Assembly: GCF_001427305.1 (NCBI RefSeq)
Contig: NZ_LMFZ01000007.1
Coordinates: 89,546-153,545 of the forward strand
DNA from: Duganella sp. Root1480D1
GTDB lineage: Bacteria; Pseudomonadota; Gammaproteobacteria; Burkholderiales; Burkholderiaceae_D
Direction: 5' to 3'
DNA: 64,000 bases
In this document: piece after piece, positions 1 through 9,904 of the stretch
Layout: every line of letters starts with the position of its first letter
How positions within the stretch are numbered: the stretch's first letter is position 1
Notes under the pieces: generated by a model
Told to the model about the DNA's origin: nothing
Seen by the model: the letters and a program-made list of their open reading frames with translations, nothing else
The model's database searches: none
Made by a program: the position numbers and the translations under genes

Positions 1-1498
1 ACTGGTGCAGCACCTTGTCCAGGTCCGACAGCTCGGCGCGGCGCGCCGGGTCGGTGTAATACTCGTCCAGCATCTTCTCGACCTGGCGCAAGCCGGTCTT
101 CATTTCCAGCGCCAGGGCGACGACGGTATCTTCCTCGTGCAGCTGGCGGGCCAGGCCGCCTTGCCACTGCGCCGGTTCCGGCGCCGCACCGCCGGCCGCC
201 AGGGCCTGCAGGCGAGCCGCGATGGTGTCGGCGTGGGCGTTGAAATCGTCCGGCAGGTGGCGGATCTGGGCGATGCCATGCTCGGCGAACAGCAGCGCCG
301 TCGCCATCTCCAGCCCCAGCGCCTCGCTGCGGCGGGTGCCTACGGTGCTGCGTGCCGATTCTGCGAGCTGGCGCAGCAATGCTGCCAGTGCGCCCAGGCC
401 CAGCATTTCGCTGGCCACGGCGACCTTGGCCAGCGACTGGCCGAAATCGTTATCGAGTTCCTGGTTGTTTTCGTGCTGCTCGATGCGCTGCCACACCGAA
501 CGCGCATGGGCGATGCCCTCGCGCGCAGCGGCCAGCGATGCATCGTCGATACGGCCGTAGCGGCGCGTTTCGAAATCGTGCGGCACCATGCCGTCCAGCG
601 CATAGCCGGCGCGCAGCTGGCGCGCCAGCGGCGGCAGGTGTTCCGGATCGGCCGAGGCGACGAAGAACAGCGCCTCCTTCAGCACGTTGTCCGGCAGTTC
701 AGGCGAACCGGCCGACAGGCGGCGCAGTTGCAGGTTGATCAGGCCGAACAGCTGTTTGACGTAGCGGTTGCTTTCCTGCTGGCCGCCCACCACCAGCTCG
801 GCGAAGGCCTGCATGGCGCGCCAGAACACGCGCGACTTGCGCTCGGCCTGCTGGTCTGCCACATCGGTGATGGCTGCCTGCAGCGCCGCGGCGTGGATAG
901 CCTGGGTGCCGGCATCGGCCGCTTTCAGGTAAGGCAGCAGCGCGCGTTCAAAGCGCTGGCGCAGGGCCTTGTAGTCGGGGGTGCCGGTTGGCGCGCCGCT
1001 CGACGGCAGGGCTGCCGGCAGTTCCGGCACATGCGATACGTCAGGGAAGAACAGGTCGGCCGGGTGCACCCGGTCGATGCCCAGCAAATCCTGGATATCG
1101 CGGAAGAACGGGAACAGCCGCACCGGCTGGAACGGGGCGCCGGACAGCAGCTCCTCCAGGAATTCCACCAGTGCCTGGTACATATTGGCCAGCAACTGGG
1201 CGTGGTCCGACGTGCATTTCAGGGTGCCGTCACGCATGCGGTCCAGCACCACTTCCGCCAATTGCGTCAGCAGCGCCACGCCGTCCACGTCCACCATCTG
1301 CAAGGCGCCGTGCGCCTGGTGCAGGTGGGACTTGGCATGCATCAGCGCCGTGGTCTGGTCTTCCGCGTCACGCCCGCCGGCTTCGAACAGCGCCGTGCGG
1401 GAACGGGCCAGCGCTTCGCGGATTTCACCCATGACCCAGGACAGCGGGCCGGTGTCGTATTGCGGCAAAGCGGTGAACGAAAGATCAGGTTTGCTCAT
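1..1498 (-). CDS. chpA: ChpA/PilL chemosensory hybrid histidine kinase, N-terminal part
   Basis: This is the first ~499 codons of a large CheA-type kinase; the rest runs off the window start. It begins at the ATG at 1498 (MSKPDLSFTALPQY) and contains a degenerate N-terminal Hpt-like helical segment around residues 50-80 (HLHQAHGALQMVDVDGV), then a long helical region with no recognisable catalytic motif, as expected for the N-terminal part of ChpA/PilL. In the family, later Hpt, H-ATPase, CheW-like and receiver domains phosphorylate PilG and PilH to control type IV pilus extension and retraction. It lies 35 bp downstream of pilJ in the same operon. Identity is inferred mainly from position behind pilG-H-I-J and from the family-like N-terminus. 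Kinase activity cannot be judged from this fragment. Confidence 0.85.
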   Translation of the reverse strand, partial: MSKPDLSFTALPQYDTGPLSWVMGEIREALARSRTALFEAGGRDAEDQTTALMHAKSHLHQAHGALQMVDVDGVALLTQLAEVVLDRMRDGTLKCTSDHAQLLANMYQALVEFLEELLSGAPFQPVRLFPFFRDIQDLLGIDRVHPADLFFPDVSHVPELPAALPSSGAPTGTPDYKALRQRFERALLPYLKAADAGTQAIHAAALQAAITDVADQQAERKSRVFWRAMQAFAELVVGGQQESNRYVKQLFGLINLQLRRLSAGSPELPDNVLKEALFFVASADPEHLPPLARQLRAGYALDGMVPHDFETRRYGRIDDASLAAAREGIAHARSVWQRIEQHENNQELDNDFGQSLAKVAVASEMLGLGALAALLRQLAESARSTVGTRRSEALGLEMATALLFAEHGIAQIRHLPDDFNAHADTIAARLQALAAGGAAPEPAQWQGGLARQLHEEDTVVALALEMKTGLRQVEKMLDEYYTDPARRAELSDLDKVLHQ

Positions 1499-1533
1499 AG
1501 ATTCTAAAAATTAAGCGGCAACTTGGGCACTAA

Positions 1534-3861
1534 TCAGGCACCAACACGGAATCGCGACACGGAGTTCTTCAACTCCTGCGCCAGCGAGGTCAGTTTGCGA
1601 ACCGAGCTAGCGGTTTGCTGGGTACCGTCCTGGGTTTGCTGCGTTACCTGCAGGATGTGCTGCATATTGTGCGCCACGCCGTTTGCCGACGTCGCCTGCA
1701 TCCCGGTTGCGTAGGAAATGCCCTGAATCAGTTCCGCCAGGCGGTTCGAAACCTGCGAAATGTCCTGCAGTGCGGTACCTGCCGCGTCGGACAGTTTGGC
1801 ACCTTCAACCACACCCTGCGTGGATTTTTCCATAGCGGCTACGGCGTCGTGGGTGTCGGTCTGAATGGTTTTCACCAGCGCACCGATCTGCTTGGCCGCT
1901 TCGGCGGAACGTTCCGCCAGTCGCTGAACCTCTTCCGCAACCACCGAGAAGCCTCGGCCTGCTTCACCTGCCGATGCCGCCTGGATCGCCGCGTTCAGCG
2001 CCAGCACGTTGGTCTGTTCGGTAATGTCGGAAATCAGCTCGGTAATTTCACCAATCTCCTGCGAGGATTCACCCAGTCGCTTGATGCGCTTCGAGGTTTC
2101 CTGGATCTGCTCGCGGATCTCGTCCATACCCTTGATCGCGTTCTGCACCGCGTCCGCACCCTGGCGTGCCGCATCAACCGACTGGCGCGCAACGTCCGCC
2201 GATTCTGCCGCGCTGCGCGACACGTCGGTAATTTCGTTGGCCATCTTCACGACGGTGTTCGATGCATCCTGAATCTCTTTCGACTGCGCTGCCGATGCTG
2301 CCAGCAGGTCGTTCGAAATGCCCTGTGCGTGGCTGGAAGCGGAGGTAACCTGTTCCGCGGTGACGGTCACACGGCCGACCAGGCCGCGCAGCTCTTCCAC
2401 GGTGTAGTTGACCGAGTCGGCAATCGCGCCGGTAATGTCTTCGGAAACGGTTGCCTGCACGGTCAAGTCGCCGTCCGCCACTTCCTGCAGTTCGTTCATC
2501 AGGCGCAAAATTGCGGCCTGGTTCTGCTCGTTAATGGCCTTGGTTTCTTCTTCCTGCTGCTGCGCTTTCTGGCGCATGGCTTCCGCTTCCTGGCGGCGCC
2601 GCTCGGAAGCGCGGCCACGGTTCTGGGAATCGAGCAGCAGCACGCGGCCGATCGCCGCAGCGGAGACCAGGGTCACCACCAGGCCAACCACCATCAGCCA
2701 GAACGAAATACCCAGCGAGTCCTGCTGTTCGCGCAGCTTGGTCTGCAGGTTGGCGAAGTTGTTACGGACGTCTTCGTTCTCATTGAACAGCAGGCGTTCC
2801 GCGCTCTTCGCGGCGGAGAATTTTTCCAGACGGTCCAGAATGAACTTGACCAGCTTGTCGTAGTCTTCAAAGCCTTTTTTCAGGGCTTGCAGGTTTTCGC
2901 GGGTCTCGCCATCCTTCACGGCCGGCAGGCCGAGCTGGTCGCTGCCGCCCAGGAAGCCGTCCACGGTCTGGCGGAACACGGTGGCGTCGCGGCCCAGCTG
3001 GAACGCCGTTTCGGAGGAGGAAATGCCGCCCTCGGTCAGGAAGGCCGAAGCGCTACGGCTCATGCGCTGGGTCAGCATGCCCAGCTTGCCCAGCGCCGCC
3101 AGTTCCTTGGCGCTGCCGCCCTGCTTCAGGCGCGCCGACGAGACTTCTTCGGTCAGCGACAGCAGGTCAGGCGACATGGCGTTCAGTTTTTGCAGGGTCT
3201 CGTCCAGACCCGCCAGGTCCCACTTGTATTTGGCGATGGTGGCAGCCGCCTTGTCGGAAGCGGTCCACTTCTTGCGGGCGTCGTTCAGGGTCGGCAGCAC
3301 CGCGCCTGGCGCCGACAGCACCGAGTGGCCGGCATAGCGGCCGCCGTCGGCCAGCGTCAGCAGCGCGCGATTCAGTTCGCTGCGGCTGTCTTCCAGCTGC
3401 TTGATCGCTTGCTGATTACCCTTAATCGCGTTAGGCGCCGCCTTGCCGATACGCTGCGAGTGCATCAGCACGTCGGAAGCGATCTGGGTACGGGTCGAGG
3501 TCACGCCGCTGTTGTACGCGTTCCATGCCACGAACACCACCGACAGCAGCAGGGACACGCCCAGCGTGGTGGACAGCAGGCTCAGCTGGCGTGCGCTCGG
3601 CAGGTGGCCGATCAGCGGCAGCTTGACGTTGGCCGCCGCTTCGCCCACCGAGCTGGTGCGCAGGCGCTGCAGCAGGCCGCGTGCGCCTTCTGCCGCTTCC
3701 GGGGTGACGCCGTCGGTCGCTGCCGGTTGTTCAGCAGTGGCAACCGCCGCTTCTGGCGACCCGCCCTCGTACTGAGAATTGTTAAAGCTGGCAAACTCCG
3801 AATTGGAACCCAGCTCGGCGCTGGCCTCCGGTGCGGAGCGCGACAAGAATTTAAATGCCAT
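1534..3861 (-). CDS. pilJ: PilJ, type IV pilus methyl-accepting chemotaxis transducer
   Basis: This 775-residue protein is the membrane receptor of the Chp system. I chose the ATG at 3861 ([13 protein letters not shown]), which has a GGGGG stretch just upstream; a longer reading into pilI is possible but has no support. After a Pro/Ala-rich cytoplasmic N-terminus there is TM1 at ~93-114, a periplasmic PilJ-type sensor region at ~120-380, TM2 at ~386-408, a HAMP segment at ~450-505 and an MCP signalling domain to the C-terminus. The signalling hairpin ([19 protein letters not shown]) lies at ~615-633. It follows pilI and precedes chpA. In Pseudomonas a CheR-like pilK separates pilJ from chpA; it is absent here. 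Confidence 0.95.
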   Translation of the reverse strand: MAFKFLSRSAPEASAELGSNSEFASFNNSQYEGGSPEAAVATAEQPAATDGVTPEAAEGARGLLQRLRTSSVGEAAANVKLPLIGHLPSARQLSLLSTTLGVSLLLSVVFVAWNAYNSGVTSTRTQIASDVLMHSQRIGKAAPNAIKGNQQAIKQLEDSRSELNRALLTLADGGRYAGHSVLSAPGAVLPTLNDARKKWTASDKAAATIAKYKWDLAGLDETLQKLNAMSPDLLSLTEEVSSARLKQGGSAKELAALGKLGMLTQRMSRSASAFLTEGGISSSETAFQLGRDATVFRQTVDGFLGGSDQLGLPAVKDGETRENLQALKKGFEDYDKLVKFILDRLEKFSAAKSAERLLFNENEDVRNNFANLQTKLREQQDSLGISFWLMVVGLVVTLVSAAAIGRVLLLDSQNRGRASERRRQEAEAMRQKAQQQEEETKAINEQNQAAILRLMNELQEVADGDLTVQATVSEDITGAIADSVNYTVEELRGLVGRVTVTAEQVTSASSHAQGISNDLLAASAAQSKEIQDASNTVVKMANEITDVSRSAAESADVARQSVDAARQGADAVQNAIKGMDEIREQIQETSKRIKRLGESSQEIGEITELISDITEQTNVLALNAAIQAASAGEAGRGFSVVAEEVQRLAERSAEAAKQIGALVKTIQTDTHDAVAAMEKSTQGVVEGAKLSDAAGTALQDISQVSNRLAELIQGISYATGMQATSANGVAHNMQHILQVTQQTQDGTQQTASSVRKLTSLAQELKNSVSRFRVGA

Positions 3862-3917
3862 TACTACGTCCCCCGATAGCTTTCGATATATTGCGCCTGC
3901 CCGATGGCAGCGCGAGA

Positions 3918-4466
3918 TTACAGGCCGATTTGCAGGAACCGCGCATCGTGCACCAGTTGGCCCAGGTCCAGCCTGGTCCACTGCTGCCCGTCACGGTCTT
4001 TGAATTGCTGGCCACCCCAGGCAGCTTGCCCATTGTCCGCCGGTGCTTCTTCCACCATTTCGTCCAGGTTGCGCAAGCCAAGCACACGCCCGGCCAGGAT
4101 TGCGACGTTGAAGCCGAGGTGGGTGGCCAACGTCACCAGGCGGCTGTCCGGACCCGGCTGGGTGCCGGCCTCGCCCATATAGCGCGCCAGGTCGACCACA
4201 CCGACCAGGTTGCCGCGGATATTGGACAGGCCGCGATACCAGTCCTGCGACAGCGGTACTGCTGTCACGGCCTGGAACGGCACGATTTCGCCGACCTGGG
4301 TCAGGTCCAGCAGGCAGCGGCGGCCGCCCAGCAGCACGCCCAGCTCGCGGCCTGCATTGCCCGTGCCGGCCTTGGCGGCCTGCATGCGCTCCAGCAGCGT
4401 CACTTGGTACTGCCGCAAGCGGCTGCGGCGTTCAGCGCCGGTCGGCGCCTGCTGTTCGGTCGTCAT
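3918..4466 (-). CDS. pilI: PilI, CheW-like coupling protein
   Basis: This 182-residue protein has a single CheW-like domain over about residues 25-175, including the [19 protein letters not shown] and [14 protein letters not shown] strands typical of the fold. In the Chp pathway PilI couples PilJ to the ChpA kinase. It starts at the ATG at 4466, three bases after the pilH stop, and ends 56 bp before the chosen pilJ start. Gene order pilG-pilH-pilI-pilJ-chpA identifies it beyond the generic CheW fold. Confidence 0.93.
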   Translation of the reverse strand: MTTEQQAPTGAERRSRLRQYQVTLLERMQAAKAGTGNAGRELGVLLGGRRCLLDLTQVGEIVPFQAVTAVPLSQDWYRGLSNIRGNLVGVVDLARYMGEAGTQPGPDSRLVTLATHLGFNVAILAGRVLGLRNLDEMVEEAPADNGQAAWGGQQFKDRDGQQWTRLDLGQLVHDARFLQIGL

Positions 4467-4469
4467 CGT

Positions 4470-4835
4470 TTAACCGAGTGCCGCGATCTTGGCCAGCAGC
4501 TCGGCTGCATCGACCGGTTTCACCAGGTAATCCTTGGCGCCCTGGCGAATGCCCCAGATGCGGTCGGTTTCCTGGTTCTTGGACGAGCAGATGATGATCG
4601 GCACGTCCTGCAGTTCCGGGTCCTTGGCGATGGCGCGCGTGACCTGGAAGCCGTTCTGGCCAGGCATCACCACGTCCATCAGGATCAGTTGCGGCTTGTC
4701 GGCCTTGATCTTGGCCATGGCTTCTTCGCCGTTTTCAGCGGTAGAAACGGTGAAGCCGCTGCGTACCAGGATGTCGGTCAGGTAATAACGCTCGGTAGGC
4801 GAGTCGTCTACGATCAGGATTCGTTGAATGGCCAT
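4470..4835 (-). CDS. pilH: PilH, single-domain response regulator
   Basis: This is a stand-alone 121-residue receiver domain. The acidic pair D10/D11, the phosphoacceptor D54 (LILMDVVMPG) and K106 (YLVKPVD) are all present, so phosphotransfer is expected to be intact. In type IV pilus chemotaxis PilH opposes or tunes PilG output, classically favouring retraction. It lies 24 bp downstream of pilG and 3 bp upstream of pilI. It is told apart from PilG by position and by the family-like start MAIQRILIVDDSPTERYYL. Confidence 0.94.
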   Translation of the reverse strand: MAIQRILIVDDSPTERYYLTDILVRSGFTVSTAENGEEAMAKIKADKPQLILMDVVMPGQNGFQVTRAIAKDPELQDVPIIICSSKNQETDRIWGIRQGAKDYLVKPVDAAELLAKIAALG

Positions 4836-4859
4836 GCTTTACTCTCTGTATTACGGTGT

Positions 4860-5258
4860 TTACGCACTGGCGGCGGCGGTGTGCTCTCGCACCGCAGCCA
4901 GCAGGCTATCTTTGGTGAAGGGTTTGGTCAGGTAGGCAGCCGAACCGACCATGGCGCCGCGCGCACGGTCGAACAGGCCATCCTTGGATGAGAGCATCAG
5001 CACTGGGGTGGAATGAAACTTGGCGCTCTTTTTGATCAGGGCGCAGGTTTGGTAACCATCCAGCCGCGGCATCAGGATGTCGCAGAAGATCAGCGCCGGC
5101 TGCTGGTCATTGATCTTGGCCAGCGCGTCGAAGCCGTCTTCGGCCAGGATTACCTGGTATCCCGCCTGGGTCAGGAAAATTTCTGCAGACCGACGAATGG
5201 TGCTGCTATCGTCGATCACCATGATTTTCAGTCCGGTTCCTTGCGGTTTATTCGTCAT
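4860..5258 (-). CDS. pilG: PilG, single-domain response regulator
   Basis: This 132-residue receiver domain has D16/D17, phosphoacceptor D60 (LIFCDILMPRLDGYQ) and K112 (YLTKPF). In the family PilG receives phosphate from ChpA and promotes pilus extension, partly through adenylate cyclase CyaB in Pseudomonas. It is the first gene of the chp operon here. The promoter should lie in the AT-rich gap 5259-5407, which also holds a 12-bp dyad. Confidence 0.94.
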   Translation of the reverse strand: MTNKPQGTGLKIMVIDDSSTIRRSAEIFLTQAGYQVILAEDGFDALAKINDQQPALIFCDILMPRLDGYQTCALIKKSAKFHSTPVLMLSSKDGLFDRARGAMVGSAAYLTKPFTKDSLLAAVREHTAAASA

Positions 5259-5345
5259 TTCTAAAGTATTCGCTCAATAGTCTCGCTACGATAGCACAGG
5301 GGGAGGGCCTGTGGCAGATCATGCTGCTGAAAAGAAACACTTATT

Positions 5346-5399
5346 TATTTGAAAACTTGGAAACATTCATTATTTGTCAAGTAACTGAGTTTTCAAATA
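5346..5399. repeat. 12-bp AT-rich inverted repeat between rubredoxin and pilG
   Basis: The arms TATTTGAAAACT (5346-5357) and AGTTTTCAAATA (5388-5399) are perfect reverse complements separated by 30 bases. The dyad lies downstream of the rubredoxin gene and upstream of pilG, both on the minus strand. The long spacer and AT content fit a paired operator or a weak stem better than an intrinsic terminator. Its function is not known. Confidence 0.6.
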
Positions 5400-5407
5400 T
5401 ATAACTT

Positions 5408-5599
5408 TTAGATCGCCACCATTTCGAAATCATCCTTGCGCGCGCCGCATTCGGGGCAAGTCCAGTTCATCGGCACATCGGCCCAGCGGGTGCCTGGTGC
5501 AATGCCTTCTTCCGGCAAGCCTGCGGCTTCGTCGTAAATCCATCCGCAGATCAGGCACATCCAGCTTTGGAATTCCTGGCTTGGTTCATTGCTGCTCAC
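5408..5599 (-). CDS. Rubredoxin
   Basis: This 63-residue iron-binding electron-transfer protein has the two rubredoxin knuckles CLICGWIYDEAAG and CPECGARKDDF, which together supply four cysteines for one iron. Its usual role is passing single electrons to partners such as oxygenases or oxidoreductases; the partner here is unknown. The start is the GTG at 5599, preceded by AAGGTG at a suitable distance. It is divergent from the ThiD-like gene with a 57-bp gap. A rubredoxin next to a thiD-like gene and hemL is a familiar arrangement in related betaproteobacteria. Confidence 0.93.
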   Translation of the reverse strand: MSSNEPSQEFQSWMCLICGWIYDEAAGLPEEGIAPGTRWADVPMNWTCPECGARKDDFEMVAI

Positions 5600-5656
5600 G
5601 TTGAGTCACCTTCTAATAAAGTAAAATGCTGAATTAGGTATCTTAATCTACCCGCC

Positions 5657-6466
5657 GTGCAAAACCAAACATCTCCCCTGATCCTGACATTTGGCGTGGC
5701 CGATCCGGTCGGCGCGGTTGGCGTGCATGCCGACCTGGCTGTATTCAATGCCCTGGGTTGCCGCGGCCTGTCCGCCACCACCGCCCTGCTGGTGGGCGAC
5801 AGTGCGCGCGTCGAAGACCAGCAGCATGTCGATCCCGACTGGGTGGCCGACCAGGCCCGCATGGTACTGGAAGACGTACCGGTGCAAGCCTTCAAGGTCG
5901 GCGCGCTGGACCACCTGGAGCATGTCTCCACCCTGGCCGAAATCGTCTCCGACTATCCCGATGCGCCGCTGGTGCTCGATCCCTTCGGCAGCCAATTGCC
6001 GCCGCCGGGCGACGAAGACGATCCGGAAGAACTGCTGACGGTGCTGCGCCAGCTGCTGGTGCCGCAAGGCACGCTGCTGATGCTGTCCGAAGTCGAGCTG
6101 GCGCGCATGGCTGAAACCTGGCGCGAGCTGGGCAACGGCGAAACCATGGCCGACGACGCCGAGCACCTGATCGACCTCGGTTGCGAATACGTGCTGGTGA
6201 CCGGCACCAATGCCGGCAGCGGCCAGCGCGCCAACACCCTGTATAACGCCGAAGGCGTGCTGCGTCACGATAAATGGCAACACCTGCCCGGCCCCTTCGT
6301 GGGCGCCGGCGGCACCCTGTCGGCCGCCATCGCCGCTTACCTGGCGCACGGCCTGGCCGTGCCGGAAGCGGTGGAACGCGCCGAGCAATACACTTACCAG
6401 ACCCTGCTTCATGCCCAGCGCTACGGCATGGGGCGCTTTGTCCCCAATCGATTCTTCAAACTATGA
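5657..6466 (+). CDS. ThiD-like hydroxymethylpyrimidine/phosphomethylpyrimidine kinase, divergent
   Basis: This 269-residue ribokinase-fold protein is most like ThiD, which phosphorylates HMP and HMP-P for thiamine synthesis. It starts at the GTG at 5657 and overlaps hemL by four bases (ATGA). The fold signatures are recognisable but altered: the substrate loop, usually D-S-G-G-G-A-G-I-Q-A-D, reads [12 protein letters not shown], and the usual G-T-G-C anion-hole motif near the C-terminus reads [15 protein letters not shown], so the conserved cysteine is a glycine. There is no TPP riboswitch-like sequence in the short upstream gap. It may be a ThiD with relaxed or different specificity; the kinase fold is surer than the substrate. 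Confidence 0.75.
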   Translation: MQNQTSPLILTFGVADPVGAVGVHADLAVFNALGCRGLSATTALLVGDSARVEDQQHVDPDWVADQARMVLEDVPVQAFKVGALDHLEHVSTLAEIVSDYPDAPLVLDPFGSQLPPPGDEDDPEELLTVLRQLLVPQGTLLMLSEVELARMAETWRELGNGETMADDAEHLIDLGCEYVLVTGTNAGSGQRANTLYNAEGVLRHDKWQHLPGPFVGAGGTLSAAIAAYLAHGLAVPEAVERAEQYTYQTLLHAQRYGMGRFVPNRFFKL

Positions 6467-7746
6467 CCATTTCGAAAAACGACACCCTGTTTGAACGCGC
6501 CCAGAAAACCACCCCGGGCGGCGTCAACTCGCCGGTGCGCGCCTTCCGTTCGGTGGGCGGCACGCCGCGCTTCATCACCCGCGCCGAAGGTCCTTACTTC
6601 TGGGATGCGGACGGCAAGCGCTATATCGACTACATCGGCTCCTGGGGCCCGGCCATCGTCGGCCACGCCCATCCGCAAGTAGTGAAGGCGGTGCAGGACG
6701 CGGCGACGCGCGGCCTGTCCTTCGGCGCGCCAACCGAAGCGGAAATCGAGATGGCGGAAGAAATCTGCCGCCTGGTGCCGTCGATCGAACAGGTGCGCCT
6801 GGTCTCCTCCGGCACGGAAGCGACCATGAGCGCGCTGCGCCTGGCGCGCGGCGCCACCGGCCGCGACAAGATCGTCAAGTTCGAAGGCTGCTACCACGGC
6901 CACGCCGACTCCCTGCTGGTGAAAGCGGGCAGCGGCCTGCTCACCTTCGGCAACCCGACCTCGGCCGGCGTGCCGGAAGACTTCGTGAAACACACCCTGG
7001 TGCTGGACTACAACAACGTGGAGGCGATCCGCACCGCGTTTGAAGAATACGGCGACGAAATCGCCTGCGTCATCGTGGAACCGGTGGCCGGCAATATGAA
7101 CCTGATCAAGGGCACCCCGGAATTCCTGGGCGCGCTGCGCGAACTGTGCACCCGGCACGGCGCCATCCTGATATTCGACGAAGTGATGTGCGGCTTCCGC
7201 GTCGGCCTGGGCGGCGCACAGGCACGGTACGGCATCAAGCCGGACCTGACCGCGCTGGGCAAGGTGATCGGCGGCGGCTTGCCGGTGGCAGCCTTCGGCG
7301 GTTCCAGGGAACTGATGTCGAAAATGTCGCCGGTTGGCGCCGTGTACCAGGCCGGCACCCTGTCGGGCAATCCGGTTGCCGTGGCAGCCGGCATGACCAC
7401 CCTGAAGCTGATCCAGCAGCCGGGCTTTTATGACGGTCTGGCCCGCAGCGCGCGCCGCCTGGCCGATGGCCTGACCGCCGCCGCGAAAGAAGCCGGCGTG
7501 ACCTTCTGCGCCGATGCCGAAGGCGGCATGTTCGGCCTGTACTTCAGCGCCACCCCGCCCAACAACTACGCTGAAATGATGGCCGGCGACCGCGACAAGT
7601 TCAACCTGTTCTTCCACAAGATGCTGGACGAAGGCGTCTACTTCGCCCCCGCCGCCTTCGAAGCGGGTTTCGTCAGCGCGCAGCACGATGATGCCGTGAT
7701 CGACGCCACCATCGCTGCCGCGAAAAAAGTCTTCGCTACGCTCTAA
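6463..7746 (+). CDS. hemL: Glutamate-1-semialdehyde 2,1-aminomutase
   Basis: HemL converts glutamate-1-semialdehyde to 5-aminolevulinate, the last step of the C5 route into tetrapyrroles, using PLP. The 427-residue length is typical for the family. Visible motifs include the N-terminal [41 protein letters not shown], and the PLP lysine K267 in [14 protein letters not shown], preceded by FDEVMCGFR. It is translationally coupled to the upstream ThiD-like gene by ATGA. Its stop overlaps the convergent sensor-kinase stop by four bases. Confidence 0.97.
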   Translation: MTISKNDTLFERAQKTTPGGVNSPVRAFRSVGGTPRFITRAEGPYFWDADGKRYIDYIGSWGPAIVGHAHPQVVKAVQDAATRGLSFGAPTEAEIEMAEEICRLVPSIEQVRLVSSGTEATMSALRLARGATGRDKIVKFEGCYHGHADSLLVKAGSGLLTFGNPTSAGVPEDFVKHTLVLDYNNVEAIRTAFEEYGDEIACVIVEPVAGNMNLIKGTPEFLGALRELCTRHGAILIFDEVMCGFRVGLGGAQARYGIKPDLTALGKVIGGGLPVAAFGGSRELMSKMSPVGAVYQAGTLSGNPVAVAAGMTTLKLIQQPGFYDGLARSARRLADGLTAAAKEAGVTFCADAEGGMFGLYFSATPPNNYAEMMAGDRDKFNLFFHKMLDEGVYFAPAAFEAGFVSAQHDDAVIDATIAAAKKVFATL

Positions 7747-8858
7747 AGCACCGGCGCGCTGCCGAAAGGCCGCGCGTCCATCGGGATGTCGATCAGGAAG
7801 GTGGTGCCCAGCGCCGCGGAACTGGTGACGATGATGCTGCCGCCGTGGCTCTCCGCCACGCGGCGCGCATACGGCAGCCCGACTCCCCAGCCATCCTTGG
7901 TGCATTTGCCGCCGCGCGCGCGGCGGTAGACCTGGAAGATCGATTCCATCTCTTCCGGCGGGATCGGATCGCCCTCATTGTGCACGGACAATTGCACGCG
8001 CTGGCCAAGGCTGCCCACCCGCACCAGTACCGGCGTGCCCGGTGCACGATACTTGATCGCATTGCCCAGCAAGTTCTCCAGCGCCCGCTGCAGCGAGGCG
8101 CGGCACCAGTGCCCCACGGCCGACTCAAATTCCACCTGCACCTGCACTGCGCTGCGCTCGATCGTTTGCTGCGCAATCTCATACGCCAGCAAGGCCAGGT
8201 CGAATTCCTCCAGGTGCAGCGGCAGGCGCTGTCCACCTTCAAACACCATGCAATCGAGCAGGTCGCGTGTCATGGCCTCGATGCGCTGCGCGTTCACCAC
8301 GATGCGCTCGGCCAGGCGGCGGATATCGTCGCTCGGCGCCTTGCTTTCGATCACCTGCGCCGCCACGCTGACCGTCGACAGCGGCGTGCGCAAATCATGC
8401 GTCAGGGCGGCGATGAACTGCTCGCGCAGCGCCGACTGGATCAGCGCAAATGCCGTCACGCTTTCGCGGATGGCGCTGTCGATCGAGGTGGCAATCGCTT
8501 CACGCTGCTCATGCGTCAGCGTCACGTTGCCCTGGTGCAGCATCTTGAACAGCACCTGCCGGAACAACTGGTATTCGCGGATCAGGGTGGTGGTGTCATA
8601 GCCGCTCAGGCGCGCCCGCTCGCCGCCATGCTCTTGTGCGATCAGCGCCACGTCGACCCCGCTGGCCTGGTAAAACTCTTGCGTCAGCAGGCGCGCCAGG
8701 TGTTCGTAAAAAGTCGGCAAGGTGTTCAGCAAGATCGGATCGGGCAGCTCGCCGGCCTTGCCCAGCGTCTCCCGCGCGGCCTGGCGCCAGGCGTCGATCA
8801 CCTGGTCGCGCAGCGCCAGCATCGCTTGCGATGAAGGAGACAAACCGACCTCAGTCAT
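7743..8858 (-). CDS. Orphan sensor histidine kinase with RsbRD-like N-terminus
   Basis: This 371-residue soluble kinase has no transmembrane segment. Residues ~10-145 form an all-helical module resembling the RsbRD/globin-like sensor N-domain. HisKA follows with phosphoacceptor H154 in [11 protein letters not shown], then a HATPase_c domain with an N-box ([10 protein letters not shown]), a G1-like element and [19 protein letters not shown] strong ribosome-binding site (AGGAGG) precedes the ATG at 8858. No response regulator is adjacent, so it is an orphan kinase; the signal and partner are unknown. Confidence 0.88.
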   Translation of the reverse strand: MTEVGLSPSSQAMLALRDQVIDAWRQAARETLGKAGELPDPILLNTLPTFYEHLARLLTQEFYQASGVDVALIAQEHGGERARLSGYDTTTLIREYQLFRQVLFKMLHQGNVTLTHEQREAIATSIDSAIRESVTAFALIQSALREQFIAALTHDLRTPLSTVSVAAQVIESKAPSDDIRRLAERIVVNAQRIEAMTRDLLDCMVFEGGQRLPLHLEEFDLALLAYEIAQQTIERSAVQVQVEFESAVGHWCRASLQRALENLLGNAIKYRAPGTPVLVRVGSLGQRVQLSVHNEGDPIPPEEMESIFQVYRRARGGKCTKDGWGVGLPYARRVAESHGGSIIVTSSAALGTTFLIDIPMDARPFGSAPVL

Positions 8859-8956
8859 TCAGCCTCCTGGAAAATGTGAATTGTGAATCGAAAGAATGTG
8901 GCGGAGATACTTTCGTGTCAATACACAGCGGAATGCAGTAAATAACCGACAAGTAC

Positions 8957-8982
8957 AAAAGCGGCGCGGCACGGGCGTGCCG
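8957..8982 (-). terminator. Weak intrinsic terminator candidate
   Basis: The 7-bp arms CGGCACG (8967-8973) and CGTGCCG (8976-8982) could form a short stem. Read on the minus strand the stem is followed by a few GC bases and TTTT. It lies after the 9047-9904 gene and before the sensor kinase. The tiny loop and short U-tract make it weak. The remainder of the 8859-9046 gap shows nothing else definite. Confidence 0.35.
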
Positions 8983-9046
8983 GGCAGGCGTGGGCAAACA
9001 CTGCTTAACCAATGGTTACAGGCAGTGTTGCAATCTTGCAGCGTGA

Positions 9047-9904
9047 TTAGCGCGCCGGCGAACCGGCCGGCGCCTCGCACTCGGCCGCTGCCGGGCGGGT
9101 GCGCTGGAGCGGCACCGACATCAACCAGCCGCGCAGGTTCCTGATCAGCGCCCGGCCGCAGTGTTCGCTGATCGGTTCTGCCCGTTCGAGCGCATCGGTC
9201 TGCCCTTCCAGGTAATGGAAGGTCCGTTGGGCACCGGCGGCCCCCGCGGCCGGTGCCAGCGCATGCTTGCGCACGATCTCCACCGAGGCGCGGAACAGTG
9301 CGGCGCTCGCCTCGCGCAGCCGCAGGCCGCCGTCCTTTTGCCAGAATACGGCCTCATTCTCGACTTCGACCGCGCGCGACACCACCCGTACCGTGTTGCT
9401 GTAGACCGGCTGCTCGCTGCCGCCCTGGAATACGGACACGGTGTTATCAATGATCAGCGCGGTCTGGTCCTGCGTCATGTAAAACACCGGCGTGCTGGAA
9501 ATCCGCCAGCCCGACTGTGGCCGGGCATTGGGCGCCAGCAAGGGCACGCCCGCCCGCTCGGCCAGTTCACCGTAGTTGAAGGAGTCCAGCGTTTTCCTAA
9601 ACGGCACCAGGATCCGGTCGGCGTCGGTTTGCATCTCGCTGAGTTGCTCTTTCCTTTGGCCGTTGACCACCGCCGCATGCGTCACCAGGGCCACGATAAA
9701 GCCAAGCAGGCCAGGCGCCGGGTACAGCATGGTGCCCGGCTCCTGCCCTGCCTTGTCGAAATTGACCTGGCCGCGGAAATCGACTTTTTCCCTGGCCGGC
9801 AAACTCAGCGACCAGGCGGCATCGGGCTCGACCGATTCGCTCGCCTGCGTGGCCGGCATGCAGGCCAACAGCGCGGCCAACGCAATCAGGATCTGGCGTG
9901 CCAT
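9047..9904 (-). CDS. Predicted exported protein of unknown function
   Basis: This 285-residue protein starts with a clear Sec-type signal peptide (MARQILIALAALLACMPATQA, cut after AQA-like residues), so it should be periplasmic or outer-membrane associated. A hydrophobic stretch near residues 62-80 (PGLLGFIVALVTHAAVV) could be a membrane or buried helix. I recognise no family. It is translationally coupled to the lipoprotein gene upstream, whose TGA overlaps this ATG by one base, so the two probably act together at the cell envelope. Confidence 0.75.
   Translation of the reverse strand: MARQILIALAALLACMPATQASESVEPDAAWSLSLPAREKVDFRGQVNFDKAGQEPGTMLYPAPGLLGFIVALVTHAAVVNGQRKEQLSEMQTDADRILVPFRKTLDSFNYGELAERAGVPLLAPNARPQSGWRISSTPVFYMTQDQTALIIDNTVSVFQGGSEQPVYSNTVRVVSRAVEVENEAVFWQKDGGLRLREASAALFRASVEIVRKHALAPAAGAAGAQRTFHYLEGQTDALERAEPISEHCGRALIRNLRGWLMSVPLQRTRPAAAECEAPAGSPAR

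Noticed and set aside
1615..3879. Long plus-strand open frame opposite pilJ
   Set aside because: His/Arg/Gln-rich translation typical of antisense frames in GC-rich DNA; the minus-strand pilJ has full domain structure.
5600..5656. TPP riboswitch upstream of the ThiD-like gene
   Set aside because: The gap is only 57 bp and has no thi-box-like sequence.
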